This document shows positions 1 through 9,366 of a DNA stretch of 64,000 bases, in pieces; the first letter of the stretch is position 1, and the number at the start of each line of letters is the position of its first letter. This stretch comes from Comamonadaceae bacterium (lineage in GTDB: Bacteria > Pseudomonadota > Gammaproteobacteria > Burkholderiales > Burkholderiaceae_C): positions 1 through 64,000 of the forward strand of contig CANGIQ010000008.1 in the NCBI GenBank assembly GCA_947453965.1, written 5' to 3'. A model generated the notes under the pieces. That model was not told the origin of the DNA, did not search any database, and saw only the letters and a list, made by a program, of their open reading frames with translations. The position numbers and the translations under genes were made by a program.

Positions 1-56
1 AGGGCATCCGTTATTCGGATGAGAAGATCACGATCAAAGAGACCAAGAAGAAATAA
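1..56 (+). CDS. rplF: 50S ribosomal protein L6, C-terminal end (partial)
   Basis: Only the last 17 codons and the TAA stop are in the window; the gene starts upstream. The readable tail [17 protein letters not shown] is the typical L6 C-terminus. L6 is a large-subunit protein near the factor-binding site. It precedes rplR by 11 bases, as in the spc operon of nearly all bacteria, so identity rests on both tail sequence and position. Confidence 0.9.
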   Translation, partial: GIRYSDEKITIKETKKK

Positions 57-67
57 GGAGCTGCAAC

Positions 68-433
68 ATGTTGACCAAAAAAGAGCAGCGTCTTCGCCGG
101 GCCCGTCAGACCCGTATCCGTATCGCCAATCAAGGCGTTGCGCGTCTGATGGTGAACCGTACCAACTTGCACATTTACGCCAGCGTGATTTCTGGCTGCG
201 GCACCAAGGTGTTGGCAGCTGCATCGACCGCCGAAGCCGATGTGCGCAAAGCGCTGGGCGCAACAGGCAAGGGCGGCAACGTCAATGCCGCCCAAGTGAT
301 TGGCAAGCTGATCGCTGAAAAAGCGAAAAAAGCTGGCGTTGAAAAGGTGGCGTTTGACCGTTCAGGTTTCGCTTACCACGGCCGCGTCAAAGCTTTGGCT
401 GATGCAGCCCGCGAAGCTGGTTTGCAGTTCTAA
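68..433 (+). CDS. rplR: 50S ribosomal protein L18
   Basis: This 121-aa protein binds 5S rRNA and helps attach it to the large subunit. Its length is normal for L18, with a basic N-terminus ([13 protein letters not shown]) and the family C-terminus [23 protein letters not shown]. The ATG at 68 follows an AAGGAGCTG Shine-Dalgarno. It sits between rplF and rpsE in the canonical spc order and is surely co-transcribed with them. Confidence 0.97.
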   Translation: MLTKKEQRLRRARQTRIRIANQGVARLMVNRTNLHIYASVISGCGTKVLAAASTAEADVRKALGATGKGGNVNAAQVIGKLIAEKAKKAGVEKVAFDRSGFAYHGRVKALADAAREAGLQF

Positions 434-450
434 CCGAATCGGAATGACAC

Positions 451-969
451 ATGGCTAAATTACAGGCAAATACCAAGAGTGACGGTCCTGAAGACGGTCT
501 GAAGGAAAAGATGATCGCGGTCAACCGCGTGACCAAAGTTGTGAAGGGTGGCCGTATTCTCGGTTTCGCCGCACTCACGGTTGTGGGTGACAACGACGGT
601 CGCGTGGGCATGGGCAAAGGCAAATCGAAAGAAGTGCCAGCTGCTGTGCAAAAAGCGATGGAAGAAGCCCGTCGCAACATGATCAAAGTTTCTTTGAAGA
701 ACGGCACCATCCACCACACCGTGCACGGTCGCCACGGCGCTGCAAACGTGATGATGATTCCAGCACCTAAGGGTACCGGCATCATTGCTGGCGGCCCCAT
801 GCGTGCTGTTTTCGAAGTGATGGGTATCACGGACATCGTGGCAAAGAGCCATGGCACGTCCAACCCCTACAACATGGTTCGCGCAACGTTCGACGCCCTG
901 AAGAACTCCACCACAGCATCTGAAGTGGCGGCGAAGCGCGGTAAGAACGTCGAAGAAATCTTCGCCTAA
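451..969 (+). CDS. rpsE: 30S ribosomal protein S5
   Basis: S5 (172 aa) sits at the back of the 30S subunit and contributes to decoding fidelity and helicase activity at the mRNA entry. The sequence has the S5 RNA-binding core ([21 protein letters not shown], roughly residues 19-39), a glycine-rich loop [12 protein letters not shown], and the C-terminal fold containing [32 protein letters not shown]. Length and order between rplR and rpmD are canonical. Confidence 0.97.
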   Translation: MAKLQANTKSDGPEDGLKEKMIAVNRVTKVVKGGRILGFAALTVVGDNDGRVGMGKGKSKEVPAAVQKAMEEARRNMIKVSLKNGTIHHTVHGRHGAANVMMIPAPKGTGIIAGGPMRAVFEVMGITDIVAKSHGTSNPYNMVRATFDALKNSTTASEVAAKRGKNVEEIFA

Positions 970-983
970 TCTCGGAGCATTCG

Positions 984-1166
984 ATGAGCACCCCCCAAAC
1001 TGTCAAGATCCAATTGGTGCGTAGCCCAATTGGCACCAAAGAATCGCACCGCGCCACTGTCCGTGGCCTGGGTCTGCGCAAGCTCAACTCTGTGAGCGAA
1101 TTGCAAGACACACCCGCTGTGCGCGGCATGATCAACAAGATCAGCTATCTGGTCAAAGTGCTGTAA
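984..1166 (+). CDS. rpmD: 50S ribosomal protein L30
   Basis: This 60-aa protein has the short bacterial L30 architecture: [30 protein letters not shown] followed by [14 protein letters not shown]. It is a peripheral large-subunit protein. It lies 14 bases after rpsE and 9 before rplO, as in other proteobacterial spc operons. Motifs, size and synteny agree. Confidence 0.97.
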   Translation: MSTPQTVKIQLVRSPIGTKESHRATVRGLGLRKLNSVSELQDTPAVRGMINKISYLVKVL

Positions 1167-1175
1167 AGGTTAACG

Positions 1176-1607
1176 ATGGAACTCAATAACATCACCCACG
1201 CACCTGGCGCCAAACACGCCAAGCGTCGCGTTGGTCGCGGCATTGGCTCTGGCCTCGGCAAGACTGCAGGTCGCGGTCACAAAGGTCAGAAGTCACGTTC
1301 AGGTGGCTACCACAAAGTGGGTTTCGAAGGCGGTCAAATGCCTTTGCAACGTCGCTTGCCTAAGCGCGGCTTCAAGTCCACCACTTTGAAGTACAACGAC
1401 GAAGTCACTTTGGCTGACTTGCAACAACTCGGCGCTGCTGAAGTCGATATGCTGACCTTGAAGGCTGCTGGCTTCGTGGCATCGATCGCTCGCGTGGTCA
1501 AAGTTGTCAAGACTGGCGAATTGACCAAGGCTGTCAAACTCAACGGCATCGGCGCAACTGCCGGCGCCAAAGCTGCAATTGAAGCCGCTGGCGGCTCGGT
1601 CGCTTAA
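1176..1607 (+). CDS. rplO: 50S ribosomal protein L15
   Basis: L15 (143 aa) is a late-assembly large-subunit protein. Its N-terminus carries the signature arginine/glycine-rich RNA-binding extension ([29 protein letters not shown]), followed by the conserved [19 protein letters not shown] segment and a globular C-terminal half. It directly precedes secY, the usual arrangement. Confidence 0.97.
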   Translation: MELNNITHAPGAKHAKRRVGRGIGSGLGKTAGRGHKGQKSRSGGYHKVGFEGGQMPLQRRLPKRGFKSTTLKYNDEVTLADLQQLGAAEVDMLTLKAAGFVASIARVVKVVKTGELTKAVKLNGIGATAGAKAAIEAAGGSVA

Positions 1608-1635
1608 GTCTCAGCTTCAACTGGAATAGCGCTCC

Positions 1636-2949
1636 GTGGCCACCACTTCTTCATCGATGGGTAACAACGACAAGTTCGGCGATTTGCGTCGCCGACTGGT
1701 CTTTTTGCTGCTCGCTTTGGTGGTGTACCGCGTGGGCGCACACATTCCAGTGCCTGGTATTGATCCCAACCAGTTGCAACAACTGTTCAAGGGCCAGCAA
1801 GGCGGCATCTTGAGCTTGTTCAACATGTTCTCGGGCGGTGCGTTGTCGCGCTTCACCGTGTTCGCGTTGGGCATCATGCCTTATATCTCTGCATCGATCA
1901 TCATGCAGTTGCTGACCTATGTGTTGCCCTCGTTAGAGCAGCTCAAAAAGGAAGGCGAAGCAGGTCGTCGCAAGATCACCCAATACACGCGTTATGGCAC
2001 GCTCGGTTTGGCTTTGTTCCAATCTATGGGCATCGCCTTGGCGCTGGAAGCTTCTGCTGGTTTGGTCAATGTGCCAGGCTTTGGTTTCCGTGTGACGGCC
2101 ATGGTCAGCTTGACCGCCGGCACCATGTTCTTGATGTGGCTGGGTGAACAAATCACCGAGCGCGGCTTGGGCAACGGTATTTCGATTTTGATTTTTGCGG
2201 GTATCGCCGCTGGCTTGCCAAACTCTGTGGGTGGCTTGCTGGAGTTGGTGCGTACCGGTGCCATGAGCATCTTGGTGGCCTTGGTCATTGTGGTGGTGGT
2301 GGCCTTGGTCACTTACTTCGTGGTGTTTGTTGAGCGCGGACAGCGTAAAATCTTGGTGAACTATGCGCGTCGCCAAGTTGGTAACAAGGTGTATGGCGGC
2401 CAGTCTTCGCACTTGCCTTTGAAGTTAAACATGGCAGGTGTGATTCCTCCCATCTTTGCTTCTTCCATTATTTTGTTGCCCGCCACCGTGGTGAGCTGGT
2501 TCAGTTCCGGTGACAGCATGCGCTGGTTGAAAGATATTTCAGCTGCCTTGGCACCCGGACAGCCTGTGTATGTGATGTTGTACGCCGCAGCGATCGTGTT
2601 TTTCTGCTTTTTCTACACTGCGTTGGTTTTCAACAGCCGTGAAACTGCAGACAACTTGAAGAAAAGCGGTGCGTTTGTTCCTGGCATTCGTCCAGGCGAC
2701 CACACAGCTAAGTACATTGACAAAATTTTGGTTCGACTCACGCTCGCAGGTGCCGTTTACATCACATTTGTGTGTTTGTTGCCTGAGTTCTTGATCTTGA
2801 AATACAACGTGCCTTTCTACTTCGGTGGTACTTCGTTGTTGATTATTGTGGTGGTGACGATGGACTTCATGGCCCAAGTTCAAAACTACATGATGAGTCA
2901 ACAGTATGAATCGCTGCTGAAAAAGGCAAGTTTCAAAACAACGCTGTAA
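1636..2949 (+). CDS. secY: SecYEG translocon channel subunit SecY
   Basis: SecY (437 aa) forms the inner-membrane protein-conducting channel. About ten transmembrane segments are readable, starting with [21 protein letters not shown] near residue 20. Family hallmarks include the plug region ([32 protein letters not shown]) and the cytosolic loop [17 protein letters not shown]. The start is GTG at 1636, 28 bases after rplO. Here secY is followed directly by rpmJ, with no infA between them. Length is typical. Confidence 0.97.
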   Translation: MATTSSSMGNNDKFGDLRRRLVFLLLALVVYRVGAHIPVPGIDPNQLQQLFKGQQGGILSLFNMFSGGALSRFTVFALGIMPYISASIIMQLLTYVLPSLEQLKKEGEAGRRKITQYTRYGTLGLALFQSMGIALALEASAGLVNVPGFGFRVTAMVSLTAGTMFLMWLGEQITERGLGNGISILIFAGIAAGLPNSVGGLLELVRTGAMSILVALVIVVVVALVTYFVVFVERGQRKILVNYARRQVGNKVYGGQSSHLPLKLNMAGVIPPIFASSIILLPATVVSWFSSGDSMRWLKDISAALAPGQPVYVMLYAAAIVFFCFFYTALVFNSRETADNLKKSGAFVPGIRPGDHTAKYIDKILVRLTLAGAVYITFVCLLPEFLILKYNVPFYFGGTSLLIIVVVTMDFMAQVQNYMMSQQYESLLKKASFKTTL

Positions 2950-2988
2950 TTCAAATACAGCTTAGCAAAAGAGTTTTAGGAGAGTGAA

Positions 2989-3102
2989 ATGAGAGTTTCG
3001 GCTTCGGTCAAAAAAATTTGCCGCAACTGCAAAATCATCCGTCGCAAGGGTGTGGTTCGTGTGATCTGTACAGATCCACGTCACAAACAGCGCCAAGGTT
3101 GA
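2989..3102 (+). CDS. rpmJ: 50S ribosomal protein L36
   Basis: This 37-aa protein is too short for many gene calls. It begins [20 protein letters not shown] and ends DPRHKQRQG. The zinc ligands Cys11, Cys14, Cys27 and His32 are all present, so it is the zinc-binding (C+) form. The start follows the Shine-Dalgarno TTAGGAGAG. It sits between secY and rpsM, the normal junction between the spc and alpha operons. Confidence 0.95.
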   Translation: MRVSASVKKICRNCKIIRRKGVVRVICTDPRHKQRQG

Positions 3103-3127
3103 TTGAACTGGTTTAAAGAGGACGCAC

Positions 3128-3493
3128 ATGGCACGTATCGCTGGCATTAACATTCCGCCGCACAAACACACTGAAATTGGCTTGACAGCTATTTTTGGTA
3201 TTGGTCGCACACGCGCTCGCAAAATTTGCGAAGCAAGTGGCATTGATTACGCGAAAAAGATCAAAGATCTGACGGACGCCGATCTGGAAAAGATCCGCGA
3301 CCAGATCGCTGAGTTCACCATCGAAGGTGACTTGCGCCGCGAAACAACCATGAACATCAAGCGTTTGATGGACATCGGTTGCTACCGTGGTTTCCGTCAT
3401 CGCCGTGGTCTGCCCATGCGCGGTCAGCGTACGCGTACCAACGCACGTACACGCAAGGGCCCGCGTAAAGCAGCTCAAGCGCTGAAGAAATAA
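3128..3493 (+). CDS. rpsM: 30S ribosomal protein S13
   Basis: S13 (121 aa) sits in the 30S head and contacts the P-site tRNA and L5. The sequence has the N-terminal helix-two-turn-helix ([30 protein letters not shown]), the [21 protein letters not shown] core and the basic C-terminal tail ([18 protein letters not shown]) that reaches the tRNA. It is the first gene of the alpha operon segment rpsM-rpsK-rpsD-rpoA-rplQ. Confidence 0.97.
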   Translation: MARIAGINIPPHKHTEIGLTAIFGIGRTRARKICEASGIDYAKKIKDLTDADLEKIRDQIAEFTIEGDLRRETTMNIKRLMDIGCYRGFRHRRGLPMRGQRTRTNARTRKGPRKAAQALKK

Positions 3494-3511
3494 TTGGATT
3501 AGGGCAGAACA

Positions 3512-3916
3512 ATGGCTAAATCACCTTCAAACAGCGCAGCTCAGCGCGTTCGCAAAAAAGTCCGCAAGAATATTGCAGACGGCATTGCACACGTGCACGC
3601 TTCGTTCAACAACACCATCATCACCATCACCGACCGTCAAGGCAATGCATTGTCTTGGGCTTCGTCGGGTGGTCAAGGTTTCAAAGGCTCACGTAAATCC
3701 ACACCATTCGCGGCTCAGGTTGCGTCTGAAGTGGCTGGCCGTGCAGCTGTTGACCAAGGTATCAAGAACCTGGATGTCGAAATCAAAGGCCCAGGTCCTG
3801 GTCGTGAATCTTCGGTGCGCGCTTTGGCCGCATTGGGCATTCGCATCAACTCGATTGCTGACGTGACACCGGTGCCACACAACGGTTGCCGTCCACAGAA
3901 GCGTCGTCGCATCTAA
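3512..3916 (+). CDS. rpsK: 30S ribosomal protein S11
   Basis: S11 (134 aa) is part of the 30S platform and contacts mRNA at the E site. Conserved blocks are [31 protein letters not shown] and the C-terminal [25 protein letters not shown]. It follows rpsM by 18 bases and precedes rpsD by 99 bases, a spacer that holds two small inverted repeats. Confidence 0.97.
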   Translation: MAKSPSNSAAQRVRKKVRKNIADGIAHVHASFNNTIITITDRQGNALSWASSGGQGFKGSRKSTPFAAQVASEVAGRAAVDQGIKNLDVEIKGPGPGRESSVRALAALGIRINSIADVTPVPHNGCRPQKRRRI

Positions 3917-3950
3917 GCGTTCTCGCTTTACTGTTAACCACAAGCCCACC

Positions 3951-3990
3951 GCCGCTGGTATTGCTCCAGCGGCTCCTCACTTTTTGTGAG
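3951..3990 (+). other. Two adjacent inverted repeats between rpsK and rpsD
   Basis: GCCGCTGG at 3951-3958 pairs with CCAGCGGC at 3966-3973. Directly after it, CTCAC at 3976-3980 pairs with GTGAG at 3986-3990 across a TTTTT loop. Neither has a downstream U tract, so they are more likely mRNA structures in the rpsD leader than terminators. S4 is the translational repressor of the alpha operon in E. coli; whether these form an S4 target here is inference. Confidence 0.5.
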
Positions 3991-4015
3991 CAGATGATTT
4001 AAGAAGGAATTTCAA

Positions 4016-4639
4016 GTGGCACGTTACCTAGGCCCCAAGGCCAAACTCTCTCGCCGTGAAGGCACCGACTTGTTCTTGAAGAGCGCTCGCCGCTCGATCG
4101 CAGACAAGTCCAAATTCGACACCAAGCCAGGCCAACACGGCCGCACATCGGGCCAGCGTACGTCTGACTTCGGTCTGCAATTGCGCGAAAAACAAAAAGT
4201 CAAGCGCATGTACGGTGTGTTGGAGCGTCAGTTCCGCCGCTACTTCGCAGCAGCTGACCGCCAAAAGGGCAACACCGGTGCCAACCTGTTGACCATTTTG
4301 GAAACCCGTTTGGACAACGTCGTCTACCGCATGGGCTTTGGTTCCACACGTGCTGAAGCACGTCAGTTGGTGTCGCACAAGGCCATCACCGTGAACGGCC
4401 AACAAGTCAACATCCCGTCTTACTTGGTGAAAGCCGGTGACGTGATCGCTGTGCGTGAAAAGTCGAAGAAACAAGGTCGCGTTTTGGAAGCGCTTGAGTT
4501 GGCCAAACAAGTTGGCATGCCAGCTTGGGTCGAAGTCAATGCAGACAAAGCCGAAGGCACATTCAAGAAGTCACCTGACCGTGACGAATTCGCAGCTGAC
4601 ATCAACGAATCGCTGATCGTCGAACTGTATTCGCGTTAA
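4016..4639 (+). CDS. rpsD: 30S ribosomal protein S4
   Basis: S4 (207 aa) initiates 30S assembly by binding the 5' domain of 16S rRNA and in enterobacteria represses its own operon. The N-terminus [22 protein letters not shown] is the Cys-free type. The S4 RNA-binding domain ([30 protein letters not shown]) lies at about residues 97-160. The start is GTG at 4016, preceded by AAGAAGGAA. Confidence 0.97.
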   Translation: MARYLGPKAKLSRREGTDLFLKSARRSIADKSKFDTKPGQHGRTSGQRTSDFGLQLREKQKVKRMYGVLERQFRRYFAAADRQKGNTGANLLTILETRLDNVVYRMGFGSTRAEARQLVSHKAITVNGQQVNIPSYLVKAGDVIAVREKSKKQGRVLEALELAKQVGMPAWVEVNADKAEGTFKKSPDRDEFAADINESLIVELYSR

Positions 4640-4643
4640 TTCT

Positions 4644-4695
4644 GGTTGAAGTTTTCAACCTGACGCACCCCACGCTGCCTGCTCGCGCAGCGTGG
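4644..4695 (+). other. Paired stem-loops in the rpsD-rpoA spacer
   Basis: Two hairpins are visible. GGTTGAA (4644-4650) pairs with TTCAACC (4654-4660), and CCACGCTGC (4670-4678) pairs with GCAGCGTGG (4687-4695). No T-run follows, so they probably stabilise or process mRNA, or partly attenuate before rpoA, rather than terminate. They fill the 113-base gap before rpoA. Confidence 0.5.
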
Positions 4696-4752
4696 TTCCA
4701 GACACCCTGCCTTACCGGTGTAACGAGCCGGGGGTATTGAGAGGAAATCTGA

Positions 4753-5742
4753 ATGCAAACTAACTTGCTGAAACCAAAAAACATCCACGTCGAGCAACTG
4801 GGCCACAACCGCGCCAAGGTCACCTTGGAGCCGTTTGAGCGTGGCTATGGCCACACGCTGGGCAACGCCTTGCGTCGTGTTTTGTTGTCGTCCATGGTCG
4901 GCTATGCCGTGACTGAAGTCACCATCGCTGGTGTGGTGCACGAGTACTCATCGATTGATGGCGTGCAAGAAGATGTGGTCAACATTTTGTTGAACCTCAA
5001 AGGCGTGGTTTTCAAGTTGCACAACCGTGACGAAGTGACCTTGAGCTTGCGTAAAGACGGCGAAGGCGCTGTCACTGCAGCCGACATCCAAACACCGCAC
5101 GATGTGGAAATCATCAACCCTGAGCATGTGATTGCCAACTTGTCGCAAGGCGGCAAGATCGATATCCAACTCAAAGTTGAAACAGGCCGTGGCTATGTAC
5201 CCGGTACTGTGCGTCGTTATGGCGAAGAGCCTAGCAAGTCGATTGGTCGCATCGTGTTGGACGCCTCGTTCTCACCTGTCAGCCGCGTGAGCTACAGCGT
5301 CGAAAACGCCCGCGTTGAGCAGCGTACCGATTTGGACCGCTTGGTCATGGAAATCGAAACCAATGGCGCGATCACTGCTGAAGACGCTGTGCGCGCTTCG
5401 TCCAAAATTTTGGTCGAGCAATTGGCTGTGTTCGCACAGTTGGAAGGTGACCAAATCAACAGCTTGATGGCTGAGGCACCACGTGGCAACCAACAGTTCG
5501 ATCCGATCTTGTTGCGCCCTGTGGACGAGCTCGAACTCACCGTTCGTTCTGCCAACTGCTTGAAGGCCGAAAACATTTACTACATCGGTGATTTGATCCA
5601 ACGCACCGAAAACGAGTTGCTCAAGACCCCGAACTTGGGTCGCAAGTCACTCAACGAAATCAAAGAAGTGCTCGCTTCACGCGGCCTGACTTTGGGTATG
5701 AAACTCGAAAGCTGGCCACCTGCCGGTTTAGAGCGTCGTTAA
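4753..5742 (+). CDS. rpoA: DNA-directed RNA polymerase subunit alpha
   Basis: RpoA (329 aa) nucleates core polymerase assembly and contacts UP elements and activators. The N-terminal domain has the dimerisation signature [23 protein letters not shown] (about residues 27-49). The C-terminal domain includes [21 protein letters not shown] and [19 protein letters not shown]. Length and position between rpsD and rplQ are standard. GAGAGGAAA precedes the ATG. Confidence 0.98.
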   Translation: MQTNLLKPKNIHVEQLGHNRAKVTLEPFERGYGHTLGNALRRVLLSSMVGYAVTEVTIAGVVHEYSSIDGVQEDVVNILLNLKGVVFKLHNRDEVTLSLRKDGEGAVTAADIQTPHDVEIINPEHVIANLSQGGKIDIQLKVETGRGYVPGTVRRYGEEPSKSIGRIVLDASFSPVSRVSYSVENARVEQRTDLDRLVMEIETNGAITAEDAVRASSKILVEQLAVFAQLEGDQINSLMAEAPRGNQQFDPILLRPVDELELTVRSANCLKAENIYYIGDLIQRTENELLKTPNLGRKSLNEIKEVLASRGLTLGMKLESWPPAGLERR

Positions 5743-5817
5743 TTTAAAACCACTGACTTTTAAAGTCCCCTGGCCGTACCTGATACGGCGGCCGGCAAAA
5801 CATCAAAGGAAATCAAA

Positions 5818-6213
5818 ATGCGTCACGGACTCGGACTTCGCAAACTCAACCGCACCAGCTCACACCGCTTGGCCATGTTGCGCAACATGATGAATTCGCT
5901 CATCGAGCACGAAGCCATCAAAACCACATTGCCCAAAGCCAAAGAACTGCGTCGCGTGATTGAACCCATGATCACCTTGGCCAAAGAGCCAACCGTTGCA
6001 AACCGCCGCTTGGCATTTGACCGCTTGCGCGATCGTGACAGCGTGGTGAAGTTGTTCAACGAATTGGGCCCACGCTTCAAAACACGTCCAGGTGGTTACA
6101 CCCGTATTTTGAAAATGGGTTTCCGCGTCGGCGACAACGCACCGATGGCGTTTGTTGAATTGGTGGACCGTCCTGAAATTAAAGATGGCGCCGCTGAGCA
6201 ATCAGCAGCTTAA
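5818..6213 (+). CDS. rplQ: 50S ribosomal protein L17
   Basis: L17 (131 aa) is recognised from [24 protein letters not shown], the [23 protein letters not shown] block and [24 protein letters not shown]. It closes the alpha operon, 75 bases after rpoA. The initiator tRNA gene starts 22 bases downstream with only one clear terminator after both, so the tRNA may be partly read from the ribosomal-protein transcript. Confidence 0.97.
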   Translation: MRHGLGLRKLNRTSSHRLAMLRNMMNSLIEHEAIKTTLPKAKELRRVIEPMITLAKEPTVANRRLAFDRLRDRDSVVKLFNELGPRFKTRPGGYTRILKMGFRVGDNAPMAFVELVDRPEIKDGAAEQSAA

Positions 6214-6235
6214 TCCGCTACAATAACTCTCTTAC

Positions 6236-6312
<77 letters not shown>

Positions 6313-6316
6313 GATT

Positions 6317-6350
6317 AAAAAGCCCGCTGATTTATCAGCGGGCTTTTTTT
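6317..6350 (+). terminator. Rho-independent terminator after tRNA-fMet
   Basis: AGCCCGCTGA (6321-6330) pairs perfectly with TCAGCGGGCT (6335-6344) across a TTTA loop, followed by seven T and preceded by an A-run. It is the strongest intrinsic terminator in the window and closes the ribosomal-protein/rpoA/tRNA unit. Confidence 0.93.
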
Positions 6351-6414
6351 CTGTCCCAATTGGAATCCCAATTACTGCCCCAATTGCCCAGCCAGACCAA
6401 AACATGAGTTCAAG

Positions 6415-7233
6415 ATGAGCTTGATTCAAACCGCCCTCCAAGGCGCAGAGCGCCGTATCCAGCCCTATCCCTGGGGCGATGCCGTTTGGCATGTCTGGGG
6501 TGGCTCAAACGCCGCCGCTGCACCTCCTTTGGTACTTTTGCATGGCGGCTCTGGCAGTTGGACGCACTGGGTGCGTAATGTTCAGTATTTGTCGCAACAT
6601 CGGCCTGTGTGGGCGCTGGACTTACCGGGCTTTGGTGACTCGGGCTTGCCAGACGATGTGCGCGACGCCGACAACCTGGCGCCTTATGTGGGGCACATCC
6701 TGCACGACAGTTTTGGTGGGGCGCCGGTTGATGTCATGGGCTTCTCTTTTGGGGGCATGACGGCAGGCTTGTTGGCCGCAGCCCAGCCTGCGTGCATCAA
6801 GCAATTGATTTTGGTCGGCGTGCCTGGCTTGGGCTTGTTTAGTGAGGTGTTGCCCATGCGCGGCATGTCACCTGAGATGAGCGAGGTCCAACAACGCGCG
6901 GTACATCGCCACAACCTGAACGCCATGATGTTGGCCCATGACAGCAGCATTGATGAAGAACTGATTGATTTGCAGCAAGCCAATGTGGCGCGTGACCGCA
7001 TGCGTCGTCGTCGCATTGCCAAGACCGATGTGTTGGCCAAAGCACAAAGCGCTTGGACGTGTCCCGTGCACGGCATATGGGGCGCACAAGATGCGCTGTA
7101 CAAAGGCACGTTGGATCAAGTGCCGCACATTCTTCACAGGCTCGACTCTTTCACGCTCATACCCGATGCGGGCCATTGGGTGATGTACGAGCGCACAGAT
7201 GCCTTCCATGCGGCCGTGACACCGCTGCTGTAA
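6415..7233 (+). CDS. Alpha/beta-fold hydrolase
   Basis: A 272-aa soluble hydrolase of unknown substrate. The fold shows an oxyanion stretch LLHGGSGSW (residues 41-49), nucleophile elbow GFSFGG with Ser111, acid Asp226 in GAQDAL, and His254 in DAGHWV, so the catalytic triad is complete. The LHGG..HW pattern and cap region resemble the meta-cleavage-product hydrolase and haloperoxidase group. No pathway genes adjoin it. It begins 64 bases past the terminator and precedes the DUF1840 gene by 17 bases. Confidence 0.85.
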   Translation: MSLIQTALQGAERRIQPYPWGDAVWHVWGGSNAAAAPPLVLLHGGSGSWTHWVRNVQYLSQHRPVWALDLPGFGDSGLPDDVRDADNLAPYVGHILHDSFGGAPVDVMGFSFGGMTAGLLAAAQPACIKQLILVGVPGLGLFSEVLPMRGMSPEMSEVQQRAVHRHNLNAMMLAHDSSIDEELIDLQQANVARDRMRRRRIAKTDVLAKAQSAWTCPVHGIWGAQDALYKGTLDQVPHILHRLDSFTLIPDAGHWVMYERTDAFHAAVTPLL

Positions 7234-7250
7234 CGGCGCACAATCTGATC

Positions 7251-7592
7251 ATGTTGTACAAATTCAAATCCAAAGCGACGGGTGATCTCATCATGCTGGA
7301 GCCGCAAGGCCGTCAGATCTTGAAACTGATTGGTAAAGAAGCTGGTCCGCAAGGCATCATTCTTCCAGCGGAGATGTTGCCTGCCATTACTGCCTTGCAA
7401 GAAGCTGTGGTGCGTGAAGAGGCGGCCATTCAAGCTGCGCGTGAAGCGGCGCAAGCAGCCAATGACGAGCAGGTCAAACAGGCGTCGGTTGACGCAGCCA
7501 AAGGCGTGACCTTGAAGCAGCGCGTGGTTCCCTTCATCGACATGCTGCGTCGCGCGCATGCCGAAGACAAAGACGTTGCCTGGGGTGTTTGA
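7251..7592 (+). CDS. DUF1840 family protein
   Basis: A 113-aa soluble protein matching the DUF1840 pattern: MLYKFKSKATGDLIMLEPQGRQILKLIGKE at the N-terminus and a Phe/Met/Leu C-terminal segment (VVPFIDMLRRAH). The middle is a long alanine/glutamine/glutamate-rich helix (about residues 45-85), probably coiled coil. Function unknown; the family is common in Burkholderiales. Start ATG at 7251. Its 3' end overlaps the kinase gene by 35 bases, suggesting translational coupling. Confidence 0.8.
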   Translation: MLYKFKSKATGDLIMLEPQGRQILKLIGKEAGPQGIILPAEMLPAITALQEAVVREEAAIQAAREAAQAANDEQVKQASVDAAKGVTLKQRVVPFIDMLRRAHAEDKDVAWGV

Positions 7593-8589
7593 CACCCACG
7601 CCACGCCTCATGCTTATGAGGCACTGACACCCGATGTGGTGCTCGACGCATTGGCCGATTTAGGTCTGGCCGTCGATGGCCGTTTGACCGCTTTGAGCTC
7701 CTACGAGAACCGGGTCTACCAAGTCATGCTCGATGACGATCAAGCCTTGGTCGCCAAGTTTTACCGGCCTGAGCGTTGGCGTGATGCGCAAATTCTCGAA
7801 GAGCATGCCTTCGCTGCCGAGCTCATGGCTGCTGAAGTGCCGATGGTGGGGCCGCTGAGCTTTGCAGGCAAGACCTTGCACCATGCCCATGGTTTTGCAT
7901 TCAGCGTCAGTCCCCGCCGTGGTGGGCGCCCTCCAGAGCTGGATGACCCCGAGGTGTTGGAATGGATTGGCCGGTTCATTGCCCGCATGCACAACGTGGG
8001 CGCGCAAGCGGCATTCACCCAACGCCCAGCCTTGGATGTGCACACCTTTGGCCATGCGTCGCGAGATTGGTTGGTGCAGCACACCATCATTCCCTTGGAT
8101 CAACAGCGTGCTTGGTTGAGCATGTGCGATCAGGCGATTGCCATTGCGCAAGAAAAAATCGATGCCCATCCTGCTGCGTCCCTGCGTTTGCATGGCGACT
8201 GTCACCCGGGCAATATTTTGTGGACGCCCACAGATTTGCCCAACGGCGGCCCCCACTTTGTCGACTTGGACGATGCGCGCATGGGTCCTGCCGTACAAGA
8301 CCTGTGGATGCTGGTAAGCGGTGACCGCGCGCAGCGCACGCAGCAGTTGTCCATGCTGCTCGATGGCTATGAGCAGATGCGTGAACTCAGCCGCAGCGAG
8401 CTGGCCTTGATCGAGCCCTTGCGCACCTTGCGGCTGATTCATTACAGCGCGTGGCTTGCACGCCGCCGAGACGACCCTGCCTTTGTCCAGCACTTCTCAT
8501 GGTTTGGCAGCAGCGACTACTGGGCCGGACAAATCCACATGTTGGAAGAGCAGTGTGAGGCCATGCAAGAGCCACCCCTGTGGGTGTAG
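7558..8589 (+). CDS. srkA: Stress response kinase A (SrkA/YihE-like)
   Basis: A 343-aa aminoglycoside-phosphotransferase-fold Ser/Thr kinase; in E. coli SrkA protects against stress-induced death by countering MazF. Visible are the SYENRVYQV nucleotide loop, ATP-binding Lys67 (LVAKFYRPERW), catalytic loop HGDCHPGN (212-219) and metal-binding FVDLDDARMGPAVQDLWML (about 234-252). Length is close to the usual 325-330 aa. The start overlaps the DUF1840 gene; a start further in would lose part of the N-lobe. Confidence 0.87.
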   Translation: MPKTKTLPGVFDTHATPHAYEALTPDVVLDALADLGLAVDGRLTALSSYENRVYQVMLDDDQALVAKFYRPERWRDAQILEEHAFAAELMAAEVPMVGPLSFAGKTLHHAHGFAFSVSPRRGGRPPELDDPEVLEWIGRFIARMHNVGAQAAFTQRPALDVHTFGHASRDWLVQHTIIPLDQQRAWLSMCDQAIAIAQEKIDAHPAASLRLHGDCHPGNILWTPTDLPNGGPHFVDLDDARMGPAVQDLWMLVSGDRAQRTQQLSMLLDGYEQMRELSRSELALIEPLRTLRLIHYSAWLARRRDDPAFVQHFSWFGSSDYWAGQIHMLEEQCEAMQEPPLWV

Positions 8590-8615
8590 TTGACGGACGG
8601 GCAACCGGGCAGCGT

Positions 8616-9356
8616 TCAACAGCCCAGCAGATCAGCCAAGCCGTTCAAATCGTGCGCATGCAGATCATTGCCCGCTTGGGGCGACACATCTTTGACGCGT
8701 GAGGCGCCAAACTCCAAGGGGCGTTCAATGTAGGCGGTGCGCAGGCCACACGCGCGTGCCCCTGCCAAATCGTCGTGGTGTGCGGCGCACAGCATGATCT
8801 CCTGCGGCTGAAGATCAAACACATTCGCCACCCCCAGATAAGTGGCGGGGTCGGGCTTGTAGGCGCGAAAGACTTCGGCCGACAACACGCAATCCCAGGG
8901 CAAACCTGCATGTTTGGCCATGTGGGTGAGCAAGCCCAGGTTGCCGTTGGAGAGGGTGCAAATCGTGAACTTCTTTTTCAAGCGCAGCAAGCCTGCCACG
9001 CTGTCTGGCCAGGCATCCAGGCGATGCCACACCCGGTTAAGGTGAACACGCTCGGCTTCGTTCAAATGCGTCAAACCAAACTGCGGCAGCAAGTCGTCCA
9101 AGATCATGCGGTGGAGTTCATCAATCCGGGTCCAACCGAGTTCGCCAGATTGCACGCGTGCCATGGCCGGTACATAACCTGCGCGCCATGCGAGTGCGAA
9201 GGCATTCGCATCCACCGACGGGTAAAGCGTCTGCATCTCGCGCACGATGCTGCCGTGCCAATCGACGACGGTGCCAAAAATATCAAAGGCCAGCACGCGT
9301 GTGCTGGCCTGGATGGTTTCAAGCGAAGCGGGGGTGTTCAAGTCCATGTGTGTCAT
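8616..9356 (-). CDS. HAD type II haloacid dehalogenase-like hydrolase
   Basis: A 246-aa HAD-superfamily protein. Nucleophile Asp25 lies in AFDIFGTVVDW, motif II in CTLSNGN, the motif III lysine in YKPDPATYLG and motif IV in CAAHHDDLAGA. The DIFGTVVDW form and Asn in SNGN are typical of L-2-haloacid dehalogenases, but many such proteins are phosphatases, so the substrate is open. It follows htpG by 10 bases on the same strand and is probably co-transcribed. Confidence 0.83.
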   Translation of the reverse strand: MTHMDLNTPASLETIQASTRVLAFDIFGTVVDWHGSIVREMQTLYPSVDANAFALAWRAGYVPAMARVQSGELGWTRIDELHRMILDDLLPQFGLTHLNEAERVHLNRVWHRLDAWPDSVAGLLRLKKKFTICTLSNGNLGLLTHMAKHAGLPWDCVLSAEVFRAYKPDPATYLGVANVFDLQPQEIMLCAAHHDDLAGARACGLRTAYIERPLEFGASRVKDVSPQAGNDLHAHDLNGLADLLGC

Positions 9357-9366
9357 GGACCGTGTT

